Assembly: GCA_009733575.1 (NCBI GenBank)
Contig: ML769592.1
Location: 41,281 to 105,280 of the forward strand
DNA length: 64,000 nt
Direction: 5' to 3'
Source of the DNA: Gymnopus androsaceus JB14
Lineage: Eukaryota > Basidiomycota > Agaricomycetes > Agaricales > Omphalotaceae
Below are positions 23,184 to 34,828 of this stretch, piece after piece (within the stretch, counting starts at the first letter, position 1; each line of letters begins with the position of its first letter). The notes below the pieces were generated by a model. That model had not been told where the DNA came from and did not search any database. It was given only the letters and a program-made list of their open reading frames with translations. A program made the translations under genes and the position numbers.

Positions 23184-24275
23184 TCACAACTTCGGAGGCC
23201 AAACTGACTTCTGGACCCTCGGGCTGCAGACGGGTCCAAGGGCAAGTAATCAACGAACTCGGGATCCAAGGCCCTTTGGTTTGGGAAGCCTTATCTAGTC
23301 TGAGCCATAAGGTTTTCCAAGGACGTACTGTTAGTTTGGTAGGTCGGATCGGTGCCAGCCTTCGGCGAGAGGAAGACGCTCTTCATAGAAGAATACATTG
23401 GACGAACCTACAGTTGGACAGACGTTAGCTTCCGAGTATTAATAATCGGAGCGTGCTTGCATGCTACTTTTTCGGCGCAATGCCAGTTCTTGCATCACCC
23501 ATGACCGAGAGAAACAAGCTTGCTTCAAGAAGCTGCGACTGGCGTTCTTTGACCGTGTTCAACAAATTTGGATTCGCCTTTTTCGCCAGCGCGAGACGTT
23601 CCTCCATAGCCTGACCTATAGAGGTTGTGTCGTAAACGTCAGAACCGGGATTCGCTTCAGCGACGGTCGCAAAGATGGTAGAGTTGAAGTGAACGTTGTC
23701 ACCGAGGCTTTCGTCAGAGCGAGAGAGGGATCGCGTCGTGCTCGATGGTGCCGTGTCTGTGCAGAAGGTGAAGATTAGAGCTGAATGATGAAGGAGCATG
23801 AAATGCGTTACAGTCTAAGGTTGTCGAGCGTAAAACTGTCTGGTGCATCTGTGGTCAAAAGAGCTAGTTTGAGCGCGAGATTGAGAACGGGGTCGGATGG
23901 ATTGTTATATACAGCTATGAGAATGAAGGTCCAGATGGTGTTTATGCTCCGAAAGACGCAAATCTCACCATCAATAGCTCTAATGACCCTCGGAATAGTA
24001 ATGTTTCTGCCATCTCTAGGGATAAATCCGTGGTTTGCTAGTCTATATTGTTCAATTTAGCAGTTATAATCGAGGAAATATATCGAAACTTGCGTGTTCA
24101 TGCCTGGGCAAGGTGAACGCAAATCGTTTTCACCCGGTGCCATCCAGCGATGGTAGTGCCAATCAGTATTTTCAAAGTCTTCAAGTTCGAGCGAGGTCGA
24201 CCATTGCTCGTTGGATGCGAATTGAGAAGAGAAGCTGGGGAAAGCTAGTGCCAGAGAGAGTAGAAGAACACGCAT
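23184..24275 (-). pseudogene. Unspecific peroxygenase copy B, frameshifted
   Basis: It starts MRVLLLSLALAFPSFSSQ (signal peptide) at 24275. Exons: 24094-24275, 23969-24042, 23812-23914, then from 23756. The heme-thiolate motif SPCPGMNT is intact and is followed across a GC-AG intron by LANHGFIPRDGRN. Next come TLDNLRL, HGTIEHD and SLSRSDESLGDN. Compared with copy A it carries isolated extra bases, near 23731 (between IEHDA and SLSR), in the exon encoding FFYEERLP, and further 3', each breaking the frame. If these extra bases were errors, this would be a full-length short UPO. As given it cannot encode the C-terminal half. Extracellular oxygenation role as for the family. Confidence 0.8.
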
Positions 24276-25136
24276 TCTGAAGCTTGGTGGGAGAGAGGAG
24301 GAGAAAGAGCGGACAAGCGTCTGGCTACTTACTCGCTTTCTCAATTGAGTAATAGTTCGTTCGCTTGAAGAGCCGATTACCGTCACAGCCTCGCAAGCAC
24401 TAGCTGCAGTGGAGCTTTAAAGCTTCAAACTCGTTCTCATCCTGAAATTGAGTTTTAGTGTTAGACGACGCATGCACTCAACGTGCAATACAGCCAGAGA
24501 ACATCCCGGTTCATAAGCTTCGCATTTTGCGTCGCAGTCAAGCACTTTAGCCGGAAGAAATCTGTCTCAAGCCTCTGATGGGAATGTTATTCATTGCTTT
24601 TATTATTTAAATCTGTTCTTATAAGTATATCGCGTATGTAGTATAGCTTGGTGACCCGCCTCTAGAGGGGACTGCTTTAGGCTAATGTAAGTACTACTAC
24701 GGCTGATCACGAATTTGTAGCATACTTTTGAAAAAAACGCTCTTCATCTTCTACACTCCACGTATTACAACGATGGCCCTCATTGGCCAAAGTGGGTCAT
24801 TTTGTTTGGATGTAAACAAAATCAGTAATGAGCGTTTTTCGAAAAGTATGCGGAGAAGCAAGCGAGGAACTGTTATAAGCTCCAGTCTGTAGCACGTGTG
24901 AGTACAACGTGTCTGTGTAGCTATGGGTCTAGAGTAAGTGGCGCGTCGATGGCTGCTATTCATTACTCATTAGGCAATTTCCCATTTGCAGACAGATTCA
25001 CAGATTCATTAAACGTTACAAGTTATTGATTTCGTTCTATGATACAAGGCCGAAACTAGTTGTGAATAATGTACAAAATGGTATCAAACTTCATCTTCAG
25101 ATTGTTGCATTTCGTTCGTTCAAGTTCATAAGTACT
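24276..25136. other. Spacer right of the duplication
   Basis: Upstream region of peroxygenase B, then AT-rich DNA. At 24647-24682 a GTAGTATAGCTTGG...CCTCTAGAGG...ACTGCTTTAGGC piece matches one end of the hairpin MITE family found at 41757 and 50455. Nothing else recognised. Confidence 0.4.
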
Positions 25137-25995
25137 TCAATTGCCCTGTGTTCTGGTCCCTAGATTTGGTATCCCTCCGAGGTGACGATTGTCTGGGTGT
25201 GCACCTAGCGAAGAAAGAATAAGCATTCCAACAAACAGATGCATCTATCAAATAAGTATACTCACCATGAGCAACAGCCCGTTCTCGACGTGCCAAAGCT
25301 TCTTGTTCCAAACGTTCAGCCTCAGCCAACTCGTTACTTTGACTCTTGAGCGCTTTCGCTTCCCTGGTGGGTAGAAGGTATAAGAATTAGAAATGATAAT
25401 GGCACTAATAAACGATTTTAAAACTTACATCTCTTTCTGCATGACCTTGGCCTTCACTGCATTACTGCCAACCATAGAGCCAACACCCTTCTCGCTAGCT
25501 CCGCCTTGAGCGTGAGCGTTCGTACCATGTGAGGAGGGATGCATGTGGCCATGGGTCGGGTTGCCAGCCGATCATGGCATTGTTATTGTCATTGTAGCCG
25601 GTGTTGTTGTTCATTCCACCCATACCGGGCTGAGCGTCCATGCCGCCGTACTACAGGGAATGAACATTCAATAGGGACCCAAGTCGGAAAGAATCTAAAC
25701 ATACATCTTTACCCATGGGCTGGCTCCCATGACCTTGCTGCTGATCGTACGCAGAACGTCCACCAGCAGGCGGAGATTAGAATCGCCCATGGCAGCGCCG
25801 CTACCTCCCATGGAAGAGCCGGTCATACCACCAGCAGCGCCAGTACCGCCAGTTGTTTGATTGGGGTCTTGGAACTGCTGAGGCTCGTCATGCTCGCGGT
25901 GTAGCTTCTGGGATGGCCATCAGAGACGGTTCGAAGACTCGATCGAGTGAAAAGCTCACCTTGCTGTCTTTCTTGTGTCCACCGAAAAGAGGCAT
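25137..25995 (-). CDS. Gly/Asn/His-rich protein with CsbD-like segment and C-terminal coiled coil (frameshifted)
   Basis: ATG at 25995 (MPLFGGHKKDSK, exon 25960-25995). It continues KLHREHDEPQQFQDPNQTTGG through long Gly/Met/Asn-rich sequence, then ASEKGVGSMVGSNAVKAK (CsbD-like) and a charged helix LAEAERLEQEALARRERAVA. It ends AHPDNRHLGGIPNLG with a stop at 25137-25139. Such small, disordered proteins are common in mushrooms and are often called hypothetical or CsbD-like; a stress or protective role is only inferred. Two apparent one-base shifts occur in the low-complexity part (near 25770 and 25555). The CsbD-like tail links it to the exon-repeat gene at 12993-15610. Confidence 0.6.
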
Positions 25996-26071
25996 TATTT
26001 GTTATAATGTTGTTTGTTGTAGTTGTGAATGTGAGTGAGATCTGAGGAAAATCCAACGAAAACAACATAAG

Positions 26072-26079
26072 TTTATATA
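26072..26079 (-). promoter_or_regulatory. TATA box of the CsbD-like gene
   Basis: On the minus strand TATATAAA lies about 77 nt upstream of the ATG at 25995. Confidence 0.4.
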
Positions 26080-26289
26080 GACGTTTGTTAATATTTCGTC
26101 GTGGAGAAATGACGAGGCAAGTAGGTCATTGTTGCTTCATTTTCATTTAGAGGTCTCTATCGGAGAGTCAGTGGAGCGCAGCTCTCTGACGTATGAAGAC
26201 CATGTGAGGCGGTCAAAGCTGTGATTACGATACCTGGTTTCGAAAGCAACAGTGCATTGAAACAAATTGAACACATTAAATTCCACATT

Positions 26290-27674
26290 TCATTCTGGCT
26301 GATCAACGTCATCCAGACTATCAAAGTGGAGCTCATTATTGACGACGATACCCAAACTCTTAGCACCACTCCACCAATCTCTTGCATCCAGAAGAGCCCT
26401 CCCTTCTTGTTTGACTTTGGGCACGGATAAGACAGAGTCTTTGGCGCAACGGATGAGGATGGCCTTGTCTGGTTTTGAGAAACATGCGCGTCCAGGAACG
26501 GTAGGTGTAAACCGTGGAGGAGACGTGTGTACCGAAGGCGAATATATTTGAAGAGTTTTGATGGTTTTCATATAGGCAGTGAGAGGACGCTGTGAAGATT
26601 CTGTCAGAAAAAAAAACGGGTGGTGTTGAAAAGTATATGTGTACCTGATGCGATATAGCTCGATACAATCGAACGATAGATTCTGCACTCATAGTGGTAA
26701 AGTCAAGAGTGGTGTCTTTGAAGGATATTAGCGGCGCAAGAGAAACGTTTGTTTCGGCCTGGGGTGTTGAGACAGCTTTTCCAGCCATCATGTCCTCGAG
26801 GACAGACACAAGTAATTGACCTCCTTCTACTGCAAGTTTGTCTCGTAGATTGGAAAATGGGATGTTTTCCGGCATAGGCTATAAGAAATGAGCTACATAG
26901 CAAGCTGGAAAATAATGAAACACGCACCATTTTCCGCATGCCCCATATTGGACCAGTATCAATGCCTTTTGACCTCCGCAACATATTGATCACGCATACG
27001 CCTGTCTCTTTTTCGTCGTTTATGATAGCATGTTGAATTGGGGCAGCACCTCGGTATGCAGGAAGCAGGGACGGATGTACATTGAGTCGACGCTCTTCAG
27101 CGAATAACTTGAGCATTTTGAGGGGAAGGATGCGGCCGAAAGATGCAGTAATAAGGATATGAGTGTCGTCTTGAACTTGAGAGAATGGTGAAGGAGGCTA
27201 CGCCAAAGTAGATTAGGAAACGCGGAAGAAATATGCAAGGAGAGTAGACTTGCTTCCCAGTCCTTGAACTCTGGCTTCAAACGAGGAATCGTGTGAACGG
27301 GTAATCCCAGGGAATGGCCCAAAATTTTCAACGGTGCTGACGAGTATTTAGTTGATTAATCGCGGCCTAATTCATGAGCAACTCACAAACGGATAGTCTC
27401 GATCCTCGGTCGACTTTTTCATCAGGATGGGTTGCCAGATGTATTTCCTGCCATACATCTGAGCGCTGGCCACAAGCAATGAGCTTCATAGACAGAATGA
27501 AAAAAAGCCTTCTACATGAAGTTCTTGCAAGACCAGACACGAGAATTCGTCACGACCCATAAAAAGAATCTTGAATTGGTTGGACCATGTCGTCGGGGAA
27601 GAATGAAAGGCCCTTTTGCTATGAGTAGCTAGGATTGACTTTGAGAGGCGCCAGTACATCGACGTAAAAGGCAA
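26290..27674 (-). CDS. FMT1: Mitochondrial methionyl-tRNA formyltransferase
   Basis: Formylates Met-tRNA for initiation in mitochondria, using 10-formyl-tetrahydrofolate. Exons (5' to 3'): 27516-27674, 27387-27465, 27254-27336, 26928-27197, 26645-26878, 26290-26589; 374 residues, all phases consistent. The Arg/Ser-rich start (MPFTSMYWRLSKSILATHSK) is a mitochondrial presequence. The formyl-transferase N domain begins FKILFMGRDEFSC and carries the catalytic loop NVHPSLLPAYRGAAPIQ at about residues 147-163. The C-terminal domain is in RPLTAYMKT...ARDWW. Intron 3 is of the GC-AG type (GAA|GCAAGT). The gene is intact, which contrasts with its frameshifted neighbours. Confidence 0.93.
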
Positions 27675-27712
27675 CTCGCGTTCTCACATGCTCGTTGTAA
27701 ACTGCCATCATT

Positions 27713-28549
27713 ATGACCTCTTTACCTGAAGATATCGAATACGAAATCTTCAAATTAGCGGCCAAATATGAACACTCTAAATGGGTGCAATTTCAGAAAA
27801 CTAATCTCTTGAATCTAACTCTCGTCGCCCATCGAGTAAACAACTGGTGATTCTCATTTTCTCCCACTCTTACTTCAAGTTCACCCTTTTCTGGCAGGGT
27901 TAGATCGATCACCTTTAGAATCGCTATCCTGGGCGGAATTCGACCTTACAAGATGTTCTCGAACGCTCTGTACTCTCTACCTCCTTCATTCTTCTCCACC
28001 AGCGTCACTAGCTTGTTGATCTTGAACTCAACACCCAGCTCGGATGCCCACCGTGCATTGGAGCTCTGTACCAATGCAGAGAGTCTAGCGTACTGGAACT
28101 TTACCTTTTGTTCCCCGCAAACCCTTATCGCGGCTCTTCCTCTTCGTCGACTCGCGATTCCAGTCGGCCTGTTTTCACGACTGTGTGAAGTAAATGCGAC
28201 TCGATTTGTGCATACTCTTCGCGAGCTTGCACTTATCGTAACTTTTCCAGATGAAGATATCGAGGAACCAAAATTTGGCGCATTCCCTTCCTTGACACAC
28301 TTTGGTATTAACACGGTATCCATTGGTTCCCTGGTACCCAAGCTTGTGAAAGCCATGCTTGCAGTTGAACAATGCCAAGTCTTGGTTCTTCAAGGAGAAT
28401 ACTCCACTGTCATCGATGATTTCGCTGTCGATCGCCGTTTTGTTTTCTACCAAAACGAGATCGGGTTCTTCAGAGAATGGAAAGAACTCGAAGAGGATAG
28501 CAGGAATGGTTTCTGGGCTCGTGCTGAAACAGAGATAGCAGCAAGGTGA
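27713..28549 (+). CDS. F-box-like protein, paralogue 1
   Basis: Exons 27713-27846 and 27898-28549, 261 residues. The N-terminus MTSLPEDIEYEIFKLAAKY...LTLVAHRVNNW follows the degenerate F-box pattern common in Agaricomycetes, with an intron splitting the terminal Trp codon, as in the two paralogues downstream. The rest is leucine-rich (RALELC, LPLRRLAIP, FPSLTHFGINTV) without exact LRR spacing. A role as a substrate adaptor for SCF ubiquitin ligase is possible but unproven for this expanded family. It starts 38 bp from the divergent formyltransferase gene, so the two must share a promoter. Confidence 0.7.
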
Positions 28550-28803
28550 ATTGTTTGCGTATCTATTCTAGTGTTTCACCGAGAACGCTTCAAATTGAAT
28601 GTCGGATTCGGAAAGGATTGCCGACTCTCTGTCTTCTGATTCTACCCGTCGCCGATATATAAATTACCTGGTACCGGAGAGTACAGCCACATACCCTCGC
28701 GACCGTGCCAGCAGTTGGGCGGCGACCAAGCCGTGTAATACACTTCCTTCTTTCCTTCCTTCCTTCCCGTTTTTTTGCTTAGCCCTCACTCTTTTGGGCC
28801 AGC

Positions 28804-29702
28804 ATGGACTTTCCGCCGGAATTGGAACGTGAAATCTTTCGCTTTGCCATGAGAAGCGATCCCTCGATTGTTCCGACGTTGAAGCGCGTAGCTCACCGTG
28901 TTAGGATCTGGTGAGTCACAAGCAATCCCCGGAGAAGACTTTTCTGAAATGCAATTAATTTCCAAGGGCCGACGAAGTATTGAACGAGTATGTGCTTCTC
29001 GATAATTGGGAAAGGACCGAGGGGGACTTGAAGCATGGACTCGGCCCAGTTCCGGGCAAGGATAAACTCTATGCTGGCCAGATATCCTCATCCTTTGCCA
29101 AAAACGTGTTCAGCCTCTGTTTAACGTACAATCATGAACTATCCACGGAACAGCTGAAGCTTTTTGCCAGCTGCAAGGCGCTTTCTCAGTTAGCCTTGTG
29201 GGTAGATTTTTCGGAGCGCCCAGAATTCACCGCGGTCCTAGTCTCCCTTCCCCTTCAGAGGCTGTCTCTCGAAATCGAGCACTTCATGCGGCTTTCCCAC
29301 CCTCCTTCATACGATTGGGCGTCGCGTCTCACTCATCTGGAGCTCGTATTCTGGTCGTCGGACATTGACTCCGAGGGCCTTTCCTTTGTTCATCTCCCCT
29401 CTCTCCAACACATATGCTTCGTATGGGGCAAGCGGACGTATCCTTCGACAGTCACTGCTGCTCTCGACACTTGTGTCTGTCTTCGAACATTGGTTATCCT
29501 CACAGCTTCTGGCCAATGGTCCGAACTCAAAAAATACAAGGATCTACCCGAAGCTAAAGGTGTCAACATTGTCCTACTTCCCAGCTTGAGACAGGCGACG
29601 TATGAATGGATCCCAGGTGGATCTAGTGTCTGGGATCGCGTCCAGGAATCTCTTGCCCCTAGCAAAGGACTGGTCAGCGCGGAGGACGTCGCGATGTCTT
29701 AG
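28804..29702 (+). CDS. F-box-like protein, paralogue 2
   Basis: Exons 28804-28910 and 28967-29702, 280 residues. MDFPPELEREIFRFAMR...VAHRVRIW is the same degenerate F-box start with the intron at the identical place inside the Trp codon. The C-terminal part is leucine-rich (LPLQRLSLEIEHF, LTHLELVFW, LPSLQHICFVWG). Intact. Tandem to paralogues 1 and 3. Confidence 0.72.
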
Positions 29703-30617
29703 TTTAATCAGCCCCACTGGCCGCTGGTCTAGAATTTCTTCTCTCGTCATTTACTGGGTCTTTAGTTACATTATAATGAGGGTTACTTTGTTGCAGGGTT
29801 TAAGGTTGGTGTTTGCAAGCTTCGCAAACAGCCTTCTATTCTAATTAATTATTCGAGGCGCTAGATAGAGATCATTAGAAAGTTGTCTTTTATTTGTAAT
29901 GCCCAAACTTCTTGAGCTTTGTATAGAATAGAGGTTTTTTGGGGTCTTTCTGGGAGCCTTGGTGAGATATCATGCTTGAAAGAAGTGAGTTCATCTTCAA
30001 ATTCAACTATATGCGCCTCCCGGTTGTTCCTTGTCTACAGCTTCCGGCGTATTCAGTGGTTAAAATGTTAACCTGTGGACCTGTGCGCTCAAAACGGCTG
30101 ATGAAAAAAACTCAATATATTGTGAACATCGGTACGTACCTGGATAAATGCGCCCGCCGCCTTCAGTTTAAATTCATGATCTTTAATCTGATGAAATCGC
30201 ACCAAGATTCAAAGATAAAATCATCCATGTTATACTTTGTGAATTCTTTGGCTGTATTTCCTATATACACGCGTGGAATTCGAAGAATCGTGTCAATGAA
30301 AGAAAGGAGGTGGAACGCCGTCTGGACCCTGGTGGGTCCTTGTTTGGCTCGAGAAAAAAAAAAAAAGACACGTCAAACCAGGAGTGCGTACTACAGCTGA
30401 TATTTTGCGATAAGACGCACGGAGCCACACACATGTGATGTAATGAATTTTCATTCATTGGAATCAGATTTTCAAGGTTCGGGGGTGACGGGTCATCGTT
30501 GTATGCAAGGATCGATCGTGTAACTATAAGTTGGGAGAAAAAATCTCCCTCCGCTACCCCTCCTTTTCTTCCCTTCCCTTCTCATCATTCCTAATCCACG
30601 CTGGACTACGGGGTGGG
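29703..30617. other. Intergenic region
   Basis: AT-rich spacer between F-box paralogues 2 and 3 with a 14-A run near 30354-30367. No gene, repeat or RNA recognised. Confidence 0.4.
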
Positions 30618-31486
30618 ATGCAGGCATTTCGTATTCAGGACCTTCCGGTTGAGCTGGGACGCTCTATACTCGAAATTGCAGCGAGGGAAGAGCTCAAGAC
30701 CGCGCTCAACTTGTCATTAGTTTGTCGCCAGCTAAAGGAGTGGTGAGTGACGCGGTCTAATGTGTTTTTACCGATTTTAATGATCTTTAGGATCCAACCT
30801 TTGGTTTATGAGATGGTGACGCTTGGTTCTGGCGACATTGTGTTGTTTTTACGCACTATGGAGATATTTCCCCCGGATTTCTTTGCACGATATGTCAAAA
30901 AACTATGCTAACGGTGTCCATCAGTCCGGACGATGCCCAGACAATATTGCAGACTTGTACCGGCGTATCAAGCTTGGCCTGTTGGGTCGATTTTCTTGGC
31001 TCAAGTCCTCCGGTTCCATTCCCTCAGCTTTTCCATCAGCTTCCTCTCCGACGCTTCTCGATAGAGGTTACTCATTTCCGAGGAATTATACTCCTTGACT
31101 GCACCTGGATTGATTCTCTTACTTGCCTTGATCTCGTTTTCTGGGACGAAGACTCGATCTTATTATCGGAACTGCAGTACCTACCTGCACTTACACATCT
31201 CGCGCTTTTCCTTCAGCACACCGACGTGGAAGACAGCTCGTTGGCCTATATTCTCTCCGTAACTCCAGCTTTGCAGGTTCTATGCATTGTCATCGATGAA
31301 GACGATCTCGAGAGGTTCGAGCATGCCACGCGAGTAGACCCTCGCATTGTCTGCGTGCCCCATCCAGAAAGTGTGCCCGACTGGGAAGCACCTTACCGTG
31401 GCCTTCCAGACATCTGGTCGCACGCGGAAGAAGTCGTTGAGGAAAGACGAATAGCAGCTACGCAGGTAATGAAGCATTTTTACTAA
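30618..31486 (+). CDS. F-box-like protein, paralogue 3 (one apparent frameshift)
   Basis: Exons 30618-30742 and 30791-31486. The F-box is the clearest of the three: IQDLPVELGRSILEIAA...LSLVCRQLKEW, again with the intron in the Trp codon. The frame slips by one base at an A-run (30897-30902), where one extra A would restore YVKK-T-MLTVSISPDD. After that the leucine-rich part (LPLRRFSIEVTHF, LTCLDLVFWDED, LPALTHLALFLQ) is close to paralogue 2. Likely intact in reality, with a homopolymer error, but a true null allele cannot be excluded. Confidence 0.7.
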
Positions 31487-31628
31487 CCGTACTTGGGTGT
31501 TCATAAGGCATTTCCGTAACAGATGCAAGAGTAGAATTACACGCAAGGAATAGTAGTACAGAATCTCAACCTTTCATAGTCACTTTCCATCCAGGCGGAC
31601 CTGTTGTAAAGGTCAGTTTTTTTATTGA

Positions 31629-32819
31629 TTAGATGACTCTTGAGATTACCTTTGCTAAAAATCTTAACAGATGCTGAATGACGGCTTCGCTTTGTTCTTG
31701 CTGTGCCCAATGGCCTGCATCGGGCAGCAGAATAACATCCTCTTCGTCCATTCTTGCGCACACACGCTGCTTCATTCCCTCCAAAGCGCCAGGACTTTGC
31801 CATACTCCCCAATCCTTGTCGCCCGACAGAAACATTGCAGGTACTGTAACGCGCTTTCCAGTAAAAGCACGCATGTCGCTAGTCCACTTTGGGTCTGTCA
31901 TGCAGCGATACCAGTTCAACCCACCCTGGAACCCAGTCCTCGAGTACTCTGAAACGTAGAAAGCGAGGTCCTCTTTTGATAGCCACGCATCTAATGAACG
32001 GGTACCTTCATTAACGGCGTTTCTAACCGCCATGGGCATGGTCTGCTCGAGAAGCATGATATAGTAATGTGGTAAGGTGGCCAGACTCTGCGCAGAGGCA
32101 GAAGGCAAGCGGTGAGGGTTATTGCCGGGCCAGTCCGCGCTTTTAGAGTAGAAGTAATCACTCAAAAAGCTAGAAAGGCCTTGTGGCGACTGAAGCATAT
32201 CAGAGTTGGCATCAGGTGTAGAGAGATACATTGTATATGGCTTGCGGGGTATATCCAATTCTGCAAGTTGTTTCTTGAGAATGGAGGCCGAGGGCCCTAC
32301 AGATGATATGTTATTGTGTGTAGACTCTGTGGAGGATGGAAAAGGCGGAGTTCCGGGGAAGGGGGCACTCATAATTACCACAGATCTGAAAAGATCTGGT
32401 CTGATGAGAGCGCTGTAGCCTGCGACCATAGAACCAAAGTCATGCCCGATGACCGCTGCGACACTCTGATACCCCAATGCACCGACCAGCATGACAATAT
32501 CCGTCACCAAGTTGAACATACGAAAAGGCGCCAAATCGTCGGCAAACTGAATAGTACCAGTAGGTGCGCCAGATGAATCAAGCATCGTTGTTCGGCCATA
32601 CCCCCGTTGGTCTGGGGCTACAGCCACGTATCCTGCCTCAGATAGCGGTACCATGATTTTACGCCAGGAGTAGGCCAACTCTGGAAACCCGTGCAGGAGA
32701 ATAACAAGCGGCGCCTTCGAATCAGAAGAACCTGACGGTGAAGCCTGGAGATAATGAACATCTAAATCGTTGACTCTGATGTTTCTGGAAATGATATTAG
32801 GTGGCAGAGGTATATCCAT
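31629..32819 (-). CDS. Epoxide hydrolase-like alpha/beta hydrolase
   Basis: Single exon, 396 residues, intact. Soluble epoxide hydrolase type: oxyanion motif HGFPE (about 43-47), DQRGYGRT, nucleophile in GHDFGS (Asp127), a cap domain with tyrosines, MFLSGDKDWGV, and the catalytic His in DAGHWAQQEQ (about 370). The Asp nucleophile separates it from Ser esterases. Such enzymes hydrolyse epoxides to diols in the cytosol. The lack of introns is unusual among its neighbours. Divergent from lipase 1, with a 205-bp shared promoter. Confidence 0.88.
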   Translation of the reverse strand: MDIPLPPNIISRNIRVNDLDVHYLQASPSGSSDSKAPLVILLHGFPELAYSWRKIMVPLSEAGYVAVAPDQRGYGRTTMLDSSGAPTGTIQFADDLAPFRMFNLVTDIVMLVGALGYQSVAAVIGHDFGSMVAGYSALIRPDLFRSVVIMSAPFPGTPPFPSSTESTHNNISSVGPSASILKKQLAELDIPRKPYTMYLSTPDANSDMLQSPQGLSSFLSDYFYSKSADWPGNNPHRLPSASAQSLATLPHYYIMLLEQTMPMAVRNAVNEGTRSLDAWLSKEDLAFYVSEYSRTGFQGGLNWYRCMTDPKWTSDMRAFTGKRVTVPAMFLSGDKDWGVWQSPGALEGMKQRVCARMDEEDVILLPDAGHWAQQEQSEAVIQHLLRFLAKVISRVI

Positions 32820-33024
32820 GTTGAAGTAGACGAGAAGATACGAGCGCTACGATTGGATAGGTACGGATCCGATCACTATCCGATCTTACTAATTGACTAC
32901 GGTACGGTTAGCCCGTCGATGTCATCGCTTTCGACTACTCGTGCCGTGTGCCGTGTGCTACATATTTCTTTCTTTAACCTTCCATTCTAATACTCTATCC
33001 TATCCCAGCACACGTTTAACTCCC
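32820..33024. promoter_or_regulatory. Divergent promoter, epoxide hydrolase / lipase 1
   Basis: 205 bp between opposite start codons. The GTACGGATCCGATCA and GTGCCGTGTGCTACATA blocks recur upstream of lipase 2 (34643-34765), so the lipase side of this promoter was copied with the gene. Confidence 0.5.
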
Positions 33025-34233
33025 ATGTCTATGCTCAAGCGACCCCAGAAATACGTTCTGACTGCCGCTCAGAAAGAGATGTATAGATCTGAAAAGCTAA
33101 CGAATTTTCGTTGGGTGGCTAAAATTATGGCTAAATATTCTCCGTACACTCTGTCTGCCAGAGACCTGGCGGACGAGAAACTCTTCTCAGAGCTTGCAGA
33201 GATTGGTACGCCGACAATTTTACATGTTCACTCATTCGATATTCAACTGTTCGTCAATCAGGTCAATTTACCGAGCTTGCAAACACTAATGTGGTTCCAG
33301 TGGATTTTCTGTTCAAGAATCTGATCACATTAATGAAGCCTGACTTTCCCCTGGAAAGTTACGATGCTCTACATGGCTCTGTGCTCGTCTCGGAATTCTT
33401 TGGGAAAGTGGCACATTTACACGGCTATGTTGCATATCGCTCCGAAACGAAGCAGCTGATCGTAGCCGTTTCCGGGACTTCTACAACCGTCCAAGCAATA
33501 CAAGATCTTCGAGCCCTTTGGCATCGTCATAAATCTGGCAAGGGGCTCGTTCATTCTGGGTTCTGGAAACTGTACAAAGGCATTCGGCCCTTCATTTACG
33601 AGGGTATCCGAAAAGGGCTGAAGGAAGATGTAGGAGAGCTTATTATAACAGGGCACAGTATGGGTGGTGCCGTCTCTTATCTCCTCTTGCTTGACCTCCT
33701 TGTATCCAATGATATAATACCCGCTAACCTACCCATAAAACTGGTTGTTTTTGGTGCACCGCGTCCTGGTGACACGAAACTGTCGAAATACTACCAGGAG
33801 TTGATAGCGGAATATCGGAAGAAGAATGGAAATGCAGCTTTTTCTGAATATTTCGTCAAAGCATACAATGATGGTATGGTATCTATCATTACAAAAGCAT
33901 GTCTAACATCTATCTCCAGGCGTACCTGCTCTTCCTCCGCTTTTGCTAGGCTACCGACATTTCACGCAAACTCCACTTTACTACGACCATTCCCGATTGT
34001 ATCACGTCCCTTCGTCGGAATCCGAATACACGCTTTTCCATGTTGATCCAGAGCTTGTAAAGGAGGGTCCTCCGATACATCCTCGCGGCGGACATAACTA
34101 TTACAACGGAAGGGATCAGGAGAGGGCTGTGCGCCGCCTGGGCTGGCTGGAGAAGTCATTGGCGAAAGGTGATACGAGTGATTGGGAAACATTATACCTG
34201 GAACGCGTCAAAAAGCATTCACGTCCAAATTGA
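33025..34233 (+). CDS. Class 3 lipase, tandem copy 1
   Basis: Exons 33025-33205, 33262-33873, 33920-34233, 368 residues, intact. Fungal lipase_3 fold: HGYVAYRSETKQLIVAVSGT, nucleophile GHSMGG (Ser193), VVFGAPRPGDTKLS with the catalytic Asp region, and a C-terminal His-rich stretch PPIHPRGGHNYY. There is no signal peptide (MSMLKRPQKYVLTAAQ), so it is intracellular, unlike the secreted digestive lipases of the family. Acyl substrate unknown. Confidence 0.85.
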
Positions 34234-34828
34234 CCGTCGCATTAACGAATGATCAGGCCAATCAGTGGTAACGAGCAAGTTCCAGAAGTCCACTATAAGG
34301 TCTAAGTATTAGAGATTTAGAGTAATGATATTCCACCATAACAAGTGAAAAAAAGGTAAAGAAGACAAGTGCGCATGCCCGGCACATTGGAAAGTAACAA
34401 AAATCTGTGCATCGTAAAAAGGTCCGTATTGATTGACCGGCCTGCCAGGTTGTCCACAAGTTGCCCACAGGTACGTTACTGTACATACTACAAACACACT
34501 GCCAATAATTATCAATTACCAAAGAAAGATCTAGAGAAAGCTCGATAACGAGCTCACGCTTGAATCACGCACTCTCGCTGCCGCTCCTGCATCCCGTTTG
34601 CTTGTCTCACGGCATCTGACACATAGCGCTTGACGATCGGGAGGTACGGATCCGATCATCCGATCAAAAGCTTACCAAGTCTAACTGACTAAAATCCGGT
34701 ACGGCTAGCCCGAGCTTTTCCGTCGATGTCATCGCTTCCGACTACTCGTGTGCCGTGTGCTACATAATTCTCTCTTTAACTTAACTCTCCATTTCTAATA
34801 CTCTATCGCCCACACCCATTTAACGCCC

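Larger units (their letters stand above)
20446..24480. repeat. Segmental duplication unit B (OYE plus peroxygenase cassette)
   Basis: Second direct copy of the unit at 16500-20445. Relative to A it has a roughly 118-bp insertion at 20480-20600 that begins with a GGATA microsatellite and ends before the shared AGCCAGTAATTGTGTATCAAG block. It also lacks the coding minisatellite and the partial promoter duplication. Confidence 0.85.

Noticed and set aside
25539..25904. Plus-strand 121-codon Cys/Arg/Thr-rich frame
   Set aside because: Antisense of the Gly/Asn-rich CsbD-like gene; composition is explained by complementing its codons.
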